A stretch of DNA of 64,000 bases from contig NZ_AUAM01000018.1 of the NCBI RefSeq assembly GCF_000428725.1, forward strand, positions 1-64,000, read 5' to 3'. The position numbers and the translations under genes are program-made. Shown here piece after piece: positions 28,712-36,590 of the stretch. This stretch comes from Psychromonas aquimarina ATCC BAA-1526 (lineage in GTDB: Bacteria > Pseudomonadota > Gammaproteobacteria > Enterobacterales > Psychromonadaceae). The notes under the pieces were generated by a model. It was not told the DNA's origin. It worked only from the letters and a program-made list of their open reading frames with translations, and ran no database searches. Within the stretch, counting starts at the first letter, position 1. Each line of letters begins with the position of its first letter.

Positions 28712-29626
28712 GTGGACATCAATAAAGTTATTCCATTAATGCCTGATATGGCGGTATTTGTTACCGTAGTTGATGCAGGAAATTTTACTAAAGCGGCCGC
28801 ATTACTGGGTGTTACTCCGTCTGCTGTCAGCCGCCAGATCGGCCGTTTAGAAGAAGCGCTGGCGGTAAAGCTGTTAATCCGCACCACGCGTAAACTCGCA
28901 CTAACAGATCCGGGAAAAGTCACTTACGATTATTGTAAACAGATGTATGAATCGGCCCAGGAAGCCGTGCAGGTATCTAGTTCAGCGGCTTCCAGCCCTG
29001 CTGGGAAATTACGTGTATCAGCACCGAAAGCCTTAGCTAATCAAATACTTAAACCTATTATTAGACCATTCTTAGCTTTATATCCGGATATACAGCTGCA
29101 GTTAAAAGCAACCGACAGGTTGATCGATCCGGTTCACGACAATATCGATATAATATTCCATATTACCGAGCAGCCGATTGAAGGATTAATCAATAAAGTC
29201 GTCGGCCGTGTTAATCAGCTGCTTTGTGCCAGCCCGGAATATCTGCTGCACTACGGCACTCCTTTACACCCTTCTGATTTAACAGCTCATAACTGTATTT
29301 ATCTGGGAGAAACAGCCGCTGACAGCCGCTGGAAGTTTACCAGAGAGGGCCACAGTGCAACGGTAAATGTAAGCGGTAACTACGCAGTAAACCACAGTGA
29401 CATGCGCCTTGATGCATTGAGCAACGGGTTAGGGATCGGTTTTTTACCGGATTTTGTAGCACAACAGGCTATTTCCGACGGTTCACTGATAGAGGTACTC
29501 GATGACTGGCAGATAACCGGAAATTATCAGGGAGATATCTGCATGCAGTTCACCCAGTCAAAATTTTTACCTAAAGCCAACCGGGTGTTTATTGATTACG
29601 TCAGTCAGCAGCTGAGCGGCCGCTGA
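28712..29626 (+). CDS. LysR-family transcriptional regulator
   Basis: A 304-residue LysR regulator. The winged helix-turn-helix (FVTVVDAGNFTKAAALLGVT, SAVSRQIGRLEEAL) is at residues 14-60, followed by a CrgA-like effector domain (about 95-300). The start is a GTG (28712) giving MDINKVIPLMPDM, with an AGGA eleven bases upstream; an ATG at 28739 is the alternative. It is divergent from the EamA transporter, the usual arrangement for a LysR activator and its target. Confidence 0.9.
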   Translation: MDINKVIPLMPDMAVFVTVVDAGNFTKAAALLGVTPSAVSRQIGRLEEALAVKLLIRTTRKLALTDPGKVTYDYCKQMYESAQEAVQVSSSAASSPAGKLRVSAPKALANQILKPIIRPFLALYPDIQLQLKATDRLIDPVHDNIDIIFHITEQPIEGLINKVVGRVNQLLCASPEYLLHYGTPLHPSDLTAHNCIYLGETAADSRWKFTREGHSATVNVSGNYAVNHSDMRLDALSNGLGIGFLPDFVAQQAISDGSLIEVLDDWQITGNYQGDICMQFTQSKFLPKANRVFIDYVSQQLSGR

Positions 29627-29635
29627 CAAGGACCA

Positions 29636-30724
29636 TTAAACCTGCAGATGATTAAGCAGGTGCTTGACTAACTGCTGTGAGCCATCTTCGCAGGCCTGCG
29701 GCGGCGGATAATCTGAAGCATTTAACTGCTCTATTACAGAAGCTAAATACTGCCCCTGCAGCTGCTCGATATGCACTTCCATAAAAGGAACTCGTGATGC
29801 TAAAAACGCATTCAGAAAAGGGGTTTCCGGCCAGTCGCAACGCTCTAAACTGATCACTCTTACTCTCTTCTGCGAAGCAGCGGCCGCTATTTCACAATAA
29901 GTACCATAACCAGGTTTGGTTAAAACCAGATCACAGCTGCCGAGCAGCTGCAGAAACGACATATTCACATCACTCACCTGGGTCATATCGTCACGCAGCT
30001 GCTTTTCCGGCTGATCCACCAGCCAGTGCCAGCCGGGAATAACCGGCCAGTTTTTAAGATCTAAAGACATAGGTAAACCGCCTAAAGCGGCTAAAGCCAC
30101 CTTCTCTGTTCCCGGCGGCATCAATTCCAGGAGCCTGTCACGCTGATCCTGCGGCGCACTGTTAATACTGGCGATATTAATTTCATCAGCACCAGGCAGC
30201 GGCACAGAGGGCAGCGGTTTATAGTTATAATCAACCTTTTTATACACGCTGAGCATCTTTTCATAAACCGCCTGCGTATCACTCTGCGCGGCATCCAGAC
30301 AGTAACGCTGATAAATCTGCGCCCAGTTAAAAGGGGCAACAGATGCGCAGGGGATATTTAACTGCATAGCGGCATCCAGCGTAACTGGAGAGATATTACT
30401 GATCACACAATCCGGTTTAATCTCTTTTAAAATTTCTATCTCTTCACTGACGATCTGCCGCCAGTTATCAAAAAGGTGCTGATACTTGAGCCTGCTGTTT
30501 TCAACATCAATCTTAATAGGGGAGTCCATCAGCATACCAAAATCATTACCCGCTTCTATATGGGTAAACGGACCGGAAAGGCGCGAATCCAGGTAACTTT
30601 TCGGCAGCAGGCTGAGTACTGTAATTTGTACTTCAGGAAAATCCTGCATCATCCGTTCAATAACAGAGGTGGAGATCGCGCCATGTCCGAATCCATGTGC
30701 ACTAATAGAAAAGCAAAGATGCAT
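29636..30724 (-). CDS. GT-B-type glycosyltransferase-like protein
   Basis: A 362-residue protein. It opens with HLCFSISAHGFGHGAIS, the glycine-rich N-terminal loop of GT-B fold glycosyltransferases (MurG/UGT-like and the N domain of L-arabinokinase-like proteins). The second half has VLTKPGYGTYCEIAAAA, similar to the sugar-nucleotide binding region of that group. No signal or membrane helix. Convergent with the LysR gene (10 bp apart). Donor and acceptor cannot be told. Confidence 0.65.
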   Translation of the reverse strand: MHLCFSISAHGFGHGAISTSVIERMMQDFPEVQITVLSLLPKSYLDSRLSGPFTHIEAGNDFGMLMDSPIKIDVENSRLKYQHLFDNWRQIVSEEIEILKEIKPDCVISNISPVTLDAAMQLNIPCASVAPFNWAQIYQRYCLDAAQSDTQAVYEKMLSVYKKVDYNYKPLPSVPLPGADEINIASINSAPQDQRDRLLELMPPGTEKVALAALGGLPMSLDLKNWPVIPGWHWLVDQPEKQLRDDMTQVSDVNMSFLQLLGSCDLVLTKPGYGTYCEIAAAASQKRVRVISLERCDWPETPFLNAFLASRVPFMEVHIEQLQGQYLASVIEQLNASDYPPPQACEDGSQQLVKHLLNHLQV

Positions 30725-30941
30725 ATTTTCAGTCTCTTAAAGAAAATAAAGGTTATAACAAATATATACAGTGCGGGACAGCGGAGAAAAAATTATTAAC
30801 AGATCTTTACAAACACTGAATCAAGACCTTCGCCAGACAGGCGCTTTAAAACATCTTAGCTGAATGCACTTCTTTAATTGCTCAGTCAGTGTTATAACAT
30901 TCATTATAAAATCAATAATAATTATCAATTGGAGTTGTATT

Positions 30942-31931
30942 ATGAAAGTTGCAATGTTCAGCGCACGCACCTATGACATTAACCATTTCAATCCGCTTAT
31001 CGATGCTCAGAGTATGCAGATAAAATATTTCGATACTCAGCTTGATATCCATACCTGTCAGCTGGCACAGGGTTATGATGCCGTCTGCGCCTTTGTAAAC
31101 GATGACCTGTCTGCACCGGTATTAACAGAACTGGCCAGGCTCGGCATTAAAGTGATTGTGATGCGCTGTGCAGGTTTTAACAATGTCGACATTGAAACCG
31201 GCAAAAAGCTGGGGTTAACGGTAATGCGGGTCCCGGCTTATTCACCGGAGGCCGTTGCCGAACATGCAGCAGCTTTAATGATGACCCTTAACCGTCGTAT
31301 TCATAAAGCTTATCAGCGCACTCGAGATGCAAATTTCTCGCTGCAGGGGTTAGTCGGATTTAATATGTTCGGCAAAACCGTAGGTATTATCGGTACAGGT
31401 AAAATAGGTCTGGCAGCCATGCGTATTTTAAAAGGCTTCGGCTGCCGGATACTGGCATTCGACCCTTACCCTTCGGATCAGGCTGTTGAACTGGGTGCCG
31501 AATATGTTTCAGCTGAACAGTTATTTGAACAGAGTGATATTATCAGCCTGCACTGCCCGCTGACCAAAGAGAATCACCATCTTCTTAATAGTGATTCATT
31601 TGCAAAAATGAAAGACGGTGTGATGATAGTTAATACCAGCCGCGGGGCACTGCTTAATGCAGCAGATGCAATTGCCGCTTTAAAAGCCGGTAAGATCGGC
31701 GCATTAGGCTTAGATGTTTACGAAGAAGAAGACTCATTATTCTTTGGCGATCATTCTGACGAAATCATCGGCGATGATGTATTCCGCCGCTTATCTGCCT
31801 GTCACAACGTAATATTTACCGGTCATCAGGCCTTTTTAACCAAAGAAGCATTAACCAGCATTGCACAAACCACACTGGATAACTTACAAAGTTTTGCCGG
31901 CGGCCGCAGTAACGGCAATGAAGTAAATTAA
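30942..31931 (+). CDS. ldhA: D-lactate dehydrogenase (fermentative)
   Basis: A 329-residue NAD-dependent D-lactate dehydrogenase that reduces pyruvate during fermentation. It follows E. coli LdhA closely: RCAGFNNVDIE, VAEHAAALMMTLNRR, GTGKIG (NAD loop), VNTSRGALLN with the catalytic Arg, and NVIFTGHQAFLT with the catalytic His. The chosen ATG has GGAG seven bases before it; 26 extra codons upstream have no support. It stands alone, with a terminator after it. Confidence 0.96.
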   Translation: MKVAMFSARTYDINHFNPLIDAQSMQIKYFDTQLDIHTCQLAQGYDAVCAFVNDDLSAPVLTELARLGIKVIVMRCAGFNNVDIETGKKLGLTVMRVPAYSPEAVAEHAAALMMTLNRRIHKAYQRTRDANFSLQGLVGFNMFGKTVGIIGTGKIGLAAMRILKGFGCRILAFDPYPSDQAVELGAEYVSAEQLFEQSDIISLHCPLTKENHHLLNSDSFAKMKDGVMIVNTSRGALLNAADAIAALKAGKIGALGLDVYEEEDSLFFGDHSDEIIGDDVFRRLSACHNVIFTGHQAFLTKEALTSIAQTTLDNLQSFAGGRSNGNEVN

Positions 31932-31938
31932 ATAATAA

Positions 31939-31960
31939 AACGCCGCTGTGACGCGGCGTT
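31939..31960. terminator. Bidirectional terminator of ldhA and mviM
   Basis: Perfect 8-bp GC stem aacgccgc / gcggcgtt between convergent genes, flanked by ATTATT/AATAAT arms. Confidence 0.85.
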
Positions 31961-31971
31961 ATTATCGACCC

Positions 31972-32904
31972 CTAACTGATACTGCTTTGTATTTTCTGGC
32001 AGACAGCCTCCGCTAACTGATGACTGGCCAGATTACGCTCCACCACGGCCTGCTTTAACTTACCGGCCTTCACGACACTTATCCAGTCTTCAATCATGCT
32101 GCAGAAACCTTTTGCGTCAAGCATAGGTATCCAGTCCTGCAGACGGATTATTGTTTCCTGATTATCCTGCAGACATCTGCCGCTGACAAAAGAGTCAAAT
32201 TCATAGGAGCGGTTGGCAAAGTTTGCGCAAACCCGTTCACAGGTTATACCGTATAATCGATTCATCGATGCCTCAAAGATTGTATTTTCCAGCTGCCACT
32301 GCACATCTAACCTTGCCAGCTGTTTACCTTGAAACTGCCTGCTTAACTGCAGGCCATCGAGGTTACTCTTTGCACCGATATTGATACTGTCTAAGGGATG
32401 AATAAAATCATCAAACACAAAAGTACGAATATCTGCGGGTAAATTATGGCGGTTTTTCTCCCAGCGTAATGATAATAAGGGCGGCTCAGAAGAGCCGCAC
32501 TGCAAACCCGGCAAATACTGAATGTATAAAGGAATAAAACGGCGGTTAAACCCCATATACAAAGGCAGGCGAGACTTTTCTGCTAATTCGTAAAGTCTTT
32601 CACAGTCGAAAGCATTATCCGCCAGCGGTTTATCAACAAAAACCGGCAGACCCAGCTGTAAAAAATAAGCACAAATTTCAGGATGCGAAGCAGTACTGCT
32701 GTGGATCATTACCGCATCTATATTAACTTTACTTAACTGCCGATAATCCTGGTAGACCTCTTTAATACGATACTGCAGCGCCAGCTGCTGCAGCCTGTTT
32801 TTATTACGGGTACAAAAAACCAATTCAACACCTTTTAACTGCGTAAGAACAGGTAAATAGGCTTTTTGGGCAATATCACCAATGCCGATAACTGCAATTC
32901 TCAT
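31972..32904 (-). CDS. mviM: Gfo/Idh/MocA oxidoreductase, MviM-like
   Basis: A 310-residue NAD(P)-dependent oxidoreductase. The N-terminal Rossmann domain (RIAVIGIGDIAQKAYLP) and the signature MIHSSTASHPEI, FVDKPLADNA, MGFNRRFIPLY match the E. coli MviM/YceM protein, whose substrate is not known. The start at 32904 fits the family and follows AAGGT; the longer frame has no support. It is divergent from the TetR gene and likely under its control. Confidence 0.85.
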   Translation of the reverse strand: MRIAVIGIGDIAQKAYLPVLTQLKGVELVFCTRNKNRLQQLALQYRIKEVYQDYRQLSKVNIDAVMIHSSTASHPEICAYFLQLGLPVFVDKPLADNAFDCERLYELAEKSRLPLYMGFNRRFIPLYIQYLPGLQCGSSEPPLLSLRWEKNRHNLPADIRTFVFDDFIHPLDSINIGAKSNLDGLQLSRQFQGKQLARLDVQWQLENTIFEASMNRLYGITCERVCANFANRSYEFDSFVSGRCLQDNQETIIRLQDWIPMLDAKGFCSMIEDWISVVKAGKLKQAVVERNLASHQLAEAVCQKIQSSIS

Positions 32905-32978
32905 TTTTAAGACCTTTTGTATTAAATACATAAAGCTTATTACAAAGTGCTGTTTATACAAAATAATGATGCCAGTCC

Positions 32979-33024
32979 AATATAGTATATCTGACTACAT
33001 TGCGCAGGCAGACAATATAGTCTA
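32979..33024. promoter_or_regulatory. Candidate TetR operator: repeated aatatagt words
   Basis: aatatagtata (32979-32989) and aatatagtcta (33014-33024) are direct repeats 35 bp apart in the spacer between mviM and the tetR gene. Inference only. Confidence 0.3.
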
Positions 33025-33064
33025 CTTTTGTCGGTATCGATAAAATGTTCCACGAGGCATTAAT

Positions 33065-33640
33065 ATGAACAGCAAAAAACGCAGCATTATTGAATCAGCA
33101 TTTAACCTGTTTTATAACAAAGGCATACATGCAGTCGGTATTAATGAAATAATTAAAGTTGCCGATGTCGCTAAAAAAACCCTGTATAACCATTTTGAAA
33201 GTAAAGATGAACTTATTCTAGCCACCCTCGAGTATCGGGATCAGATCATGACGGACTGGTTAACACAGGAATTAAACAAAGCTGAACTGGGCAAAGACGC
33301 CCTGTTAGTCCTTTTTGAAGCATTAGACGACTGGATTAACGGACGTGCAAAAGCTTTGGGTCCATTTAAAGGCTGCTACTTTATTAATACTTGTGCGGAA
33401 TATGGCGATATTAATAAGCAGATCTATCTGGCATGCAAGGAACACAAAGATAATATTAAAGCACTGATACAAGTTCATGTTGATTCCTTTGAATCAAATA
33501 CTCAGAAAAATGCACTGCTGGTAGAAACCATCTGCCTGCTCAAGGAGGGAGTAATTACCACAGCATTAGTGCAGAAAGAGTCGACAAGTGCACAGAATGC
33601 CGGCGCGTGCCTGGAAAACTTATTAAGATTCAAACGCTGA
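33065..33640 (+). CDS. TetR-family transcriptional regulator
   Basis: A 191-residue TetR repressor. The helix-turn-helix GINEIIKVADVAKKTLYNHF with the following FESKDELI is at residues 25-55. The remaining ligand domain contains LGPFKGCYFINTCAEYGD, seen in the AcrR/TetR subgroup whose neighbours are often stress or detoxification enzymes. It probably controls itself and the divergent mviM gene. Confidence 0.9.
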   Translation: MNSKKRSIIESAFNLFYNKGIHAVGINEIIKVADVAKKTLYNHFESKDELILATLEYRDQIMTDWLTQELNKAELGKDALLVLFEALDDWINGRAKALGPFKGCYFINTCAEYGDINKQIYLACKEHKDNIKALIQVHVDSFESNTQKNALLVETICLLKEGVITTALVQKESTSAQNAGACLENLLRFKR

Positions 33641-33972
33641 CATACCTTCACTCAGCCTCTCTTCAGCTTAGGCTGCAATAATTTTAGCGCTCAGTTAAAT
33701 ATAAAAGCTGAGCGTAATTTCCTCCCTGTCTTTTACTCACACAAATAAATCAAGACAAAAATCAATAACAGCTTAGTTTAAAATCAACACTCTCGATAAA
33801 ACAACAAAACACAAGTAACAACAATTATCATTATATTTCACATTACCTCTATCAGAACAATATGTTAAATAAAAATAACTACTAAGAACATAATAATAAC
33901 TACAATTTCCAATGATATAAAAAAGCTGATTAAAAGCTATAGCAACTTCGATTAACTAAAAGGATATTTAAT
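33641..33972. other. AT-rich spacer before the Tat-PLP gene
   Basis: About 330 bp. A hairpin cgctcag / ctgagcg at 33688-33714 may end the tetR transcript. The rest is very AT-rich and should contain the promoter of the next gene. No gene or known operator seen. Confidence 0.5.
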
Positions 33973-35388
33973 ATGAGCGAGAATAAAACAAAACCTTCTC
34001 CGGTAATTAACCGTCGTGATTTTCTCAAAACCAGCACTGGCCTGGCATTAGCCGGTGTCGGCAGTGCCATGTTTTCCGGCACAGTGCAGGCACAGGACAG
34101 CAATTCTGGCTGGCATCATTTATATAATAAAAATCCTGACCGCAAGTTCTGGAAAAAAGTACGTAAGGAATTTATTCTCGATAAAAGAAGCGTTTATATG
34201 AATGTCGGTACAACCGGCTCTATGCCTAAAGATGTACTCTACGAATATAACAGGAACAACAAAATTGTCGCCTCTAATCCATGGGATATGCAGGAAAAGT
34301 TCGGCAGCTGGCCCTATGTGGCAGATATGATAAATGCAGTGGCACCGGGTTTCGGCGCAGACAGTCATGAAATTATATTAAGCCGCAATACAACTGACGG
34401 TATGTGCAGCATTATCAACGGGCTGCATTTTGAAGAAGGGGACGTTATCCTCACCACCCATCATGAGCATGTAGCGGCCAACTCTCCTCTTAATGTGGTT
34501 ACAAAGCGTTATGGTGTTGAAGTTATTTACCTGGAAATTCCTGTTTATACCGGCAGTGAACAGATCAGCGAACAAGACTTTGTAGATGTTTTTGCAGATG
34601 CTGTGGAAGAATACGGGGATCGCGTCCGCTTAATTACTTTTTCACATATCACCTACAAAACTGGTACGACTTTGCCCGCCAAACGTATCTGCCATGAAGT
34701 GGCTATCCCCAATCAGATTCCGACATTAATCGATGGTGCGCATACGATCGGTATGTTTGATCTGGATTTTCATGATATCGGCTGTGATTTTTATTCAGGT
34801 TCTGGTCATAAATGGCAGTGCGGCGCAGGTGCAACCGGTATTTTATATGTCCGCAATAATGCACAACGTTTAGATGAATACTGGCCGGATCGTGAAAATC
34901 CATTATGGTTCATTAACTCTTCGCTGTCGCATGCGGCCTACCTCGGTACCCAGCTGCAGCTTCAGTATATCGGCAATGACAACTACCCGGCAAAACAAGC
35001 TTTAACCGACGCCTGTTTAATGTGGGATATGCTTGGCCGCGATGTGATTGAAAAACGTGTATTAGCGTTAAGCCGACTGTGTAAAGAATGTCTACTGGAT
35101 GCATTTCCGTCTGCTTCTTTTTACTCGCCGAATATCCCTGAATTATCAAGCGGTCTGACAACATTCAACCCTCTGTTTGATCAGCAGGATCTGGAGCAGT
35201 TAACCATTTTCCGGGATCGTCTGCGTGAAGAGTACGGTTATATTATCCGAACTACGGATTTTAAAGTGAAAGTAACGGATGCAGCCGATAGCCATGCACT
35301 GCGCATCTCAACACATCTGTTCCATGACGAACGGGATGTGATCGGCCTCGTTGAAGCAATGCAGGAGCTTTACCTGGATATGGTTTAA
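33973..35388 (+). CDS. Tat-exported class V aminotransferase-like PLP enzyme
   Basis: A 471-residue protein with a twin-arginine signal (NRRDFLKTSTGLALAG, residues 13-28, cleavage near VQAQ). The mature part is a fold-type I PLP enzyme of the class V aminotransferase / isopenicillin-N-epimerase-like group: TTDGMCSIING, HHEHVAANSP, the PLP-ring Asp and His in LIDGAHTIG (Asp254) and the Schiff-base lysine in SGSGHKWQCGAGATG (Lys280). Folding with its cofactor before export explains the Tat route. It could racemise, desulfurise or cleave an amino compound in the periplasm; the substrate is unknown. A periplasmic binding protein and a GGDEF-EAL sensor follow on the same strand. Confidence 0.85.
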   Translation: MSENKTKPSPVINRRDFLKTSTGLALAGVGSAMFSGTVQAQDSNSGWHHLYNKNPDRKFWKKVRKEFILDKRSVYMNVGTTGSMPKDVLYEYNRNNKIVASNPWDMQEKFGSWPYVADMINAVAPGFGADSHEIILSRNTTDGMCSIINGLHFEEGDVILTTHHEHVAANSPLNVVTKRYGVEVIYLEIPVYTGSEQISEQDFVDVFADAVEEYGDRVRLITFSHITYKTGTTLPAKRICHEVAIPNQIPTLIDGAHTIGMFDLDFHDIGCDFYSGSGHKWQCGAGATGILYVRNNAQRLDEYWPDRENPLWFINSSLSHAAYLGTQLQLQYIGNDNYPAKQALTDACLMWDMLGRDVIEKRVLALSRLCKECLLDAFPSASFYSPNIPELSSGLTTFNPLFDQQDLEQLTIFRDRLREEYGYIIRTTDFKVKVTDAADSHALRISTHLFHDERDVIGLVEAMQELYLDMV

Positions 35389-35395
35389 TATCCGC

Positions 35396-35421
35396 CCGGA
35401 TTCGAAAATATTCGAATCCGG
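35396..35421 (+). terminator. Hairpin after the Tat-PLP gene
   Basis: Perfect 11-bp stem ccggattcgaa / ttcgaatccgg with a 4-base loop, 7 bp after the stop. No T run. Confidence 0.6.
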
Positions 35422-35653
35422 CTGCCTCAATGTAAATGACATAAATATTCAAGTTTAAAAATCATTATTTAATCATTAATGACTATGCTAATAAGTAATA
35501 GTTTCTGCCTTTCCAAAAAGCAAGTGCTGCAAGCATCAGTCTAAAGACTCAAAAAAAACACAATAACTTATTGTTTTTTATTATTTATTTTATCTACTGC
35601 ATAGCATACTATCAAACAACGGAATATTAACAGCTGAGTCAAGGAGCAATAAA

Positions 35654-36586
35654 ATGACACTAAAAACGAAAAGTACTCTCTTTTTACAAATCATTTTATC
35701 AATTTCACTGGCAGTATCAGCACTGCAGGTAAATGCTCGAGATCTTGCAGAAATCAAAGAGTCCGGAGTACTACGTCATATCGGAGTTCCCTATGCAAAC
35801 TTTGTGACTCTGTATTCTGAAGGCGGAAAAAAAGTGGAAGGCGGGCTGGATGTCGAATTAATGAAAGGTTTTGCCGCTCACCTTGGTCTGCAGTACCAGT
35901 TTGTCGCAGCCAGGTGGAGCAATGTATTCAGCCTGCTGAACGGCCGGAAAATTCAATATATTAACCAGCAGGTAGTCTTGGGTGATCAACAGCCGGTTCA
36001 GGGAGATGTTATTGCTAACGGAGTAACCACTTTAGACTGGCGCCGCGAAGTGGTCGATTTTGCGGACCCTTACTTTCCGTCAGCCGTATGGCTAGTTGCC
36101 CGGGCCGATTCCGAACTGCAGCCGATTACTCCTAAGGGCCGCCTCAGTGAGGATATCCTTCAGGTTAAAGCACTGCTCAAAGGGCGTGATGTATTAGCAA
36201 TGAAGCAGTCCTGTCTGGATCCTGATTTATACAACCTCGAATTAACCGGTGCTAATGTCATTCTGCCGGTCAAGGCGCGTAATTTAAATGAGATGGTTCC
36301 GGCTATTCTTAATAATGACGCAGAAAGTACTCTGCTCGATGTTGCCGATACACTGATAGCACTACAGAAGTGGCCCGGTGAAATAAAAGTAGTCGGCCCT
36401 ATCTCCCCGGAACAGCATATGGCGGCCGCATTTCGTAAAAATTCTCCGCAGCTGCGTAAAGCTTTTAACCTTTACTTAAAGCAGATTCGTGCCGACGGCA
36501 GCTACAATAAAATGGTCAAGAAATATTACCCTGCGGTATTTCATTTTTATGGTGAGTTCTTCTCCACAGCGATAGAAGAAATCTGA
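35654..36586 (+). CDS. Periplasmic solute-binding protein, family 3
   Basis: A 310-residue extracellular binding protein of the SBP_bac_3 type. A signal peptide ends near residue 29 (LQVNARDLAEIKESG). The two-lobed fold shows GVLRHIGVPYANF, GLDVELMKGFAAHLGLQYQFV and DFADPYFPSAVWLVA. There is no ABC permease or ATPase beside it. Only 4 bp separate it from the GGDEF-EAL gene, so it probably delivers ligand information to that sensor and not to a transporter. AAGGAG ribosome site present. Confidence 0.85.
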   Translation: MTLKTKSTLFLQIILSISLAVSALQVNARDLAEIKESGVLRHIGVPYANFVTLYSEGGKKVEGGLDVELMKGFAAHLGLQYQFVAARWSNVFSLLNGRKIQYINQQVVLGDQQPVQGDVIANGVTTLDWRREVVDFADPYFPSAVWLVARADSELQPITPKGRLSEDILQVKALLKGRDVLAMKQSCLDPDLYNLELTGANVILPVKARNLNEMVPAILNNDAESTLLDVADTLIALQKWPGEIKVVGPISPEQHMAAAFRKNSPQLRKAFNLYLKQIRADGSYNKMVKKYYPAVFHFYGEFFSTAIEEI

Positions 36587-36590
36587 AGCG

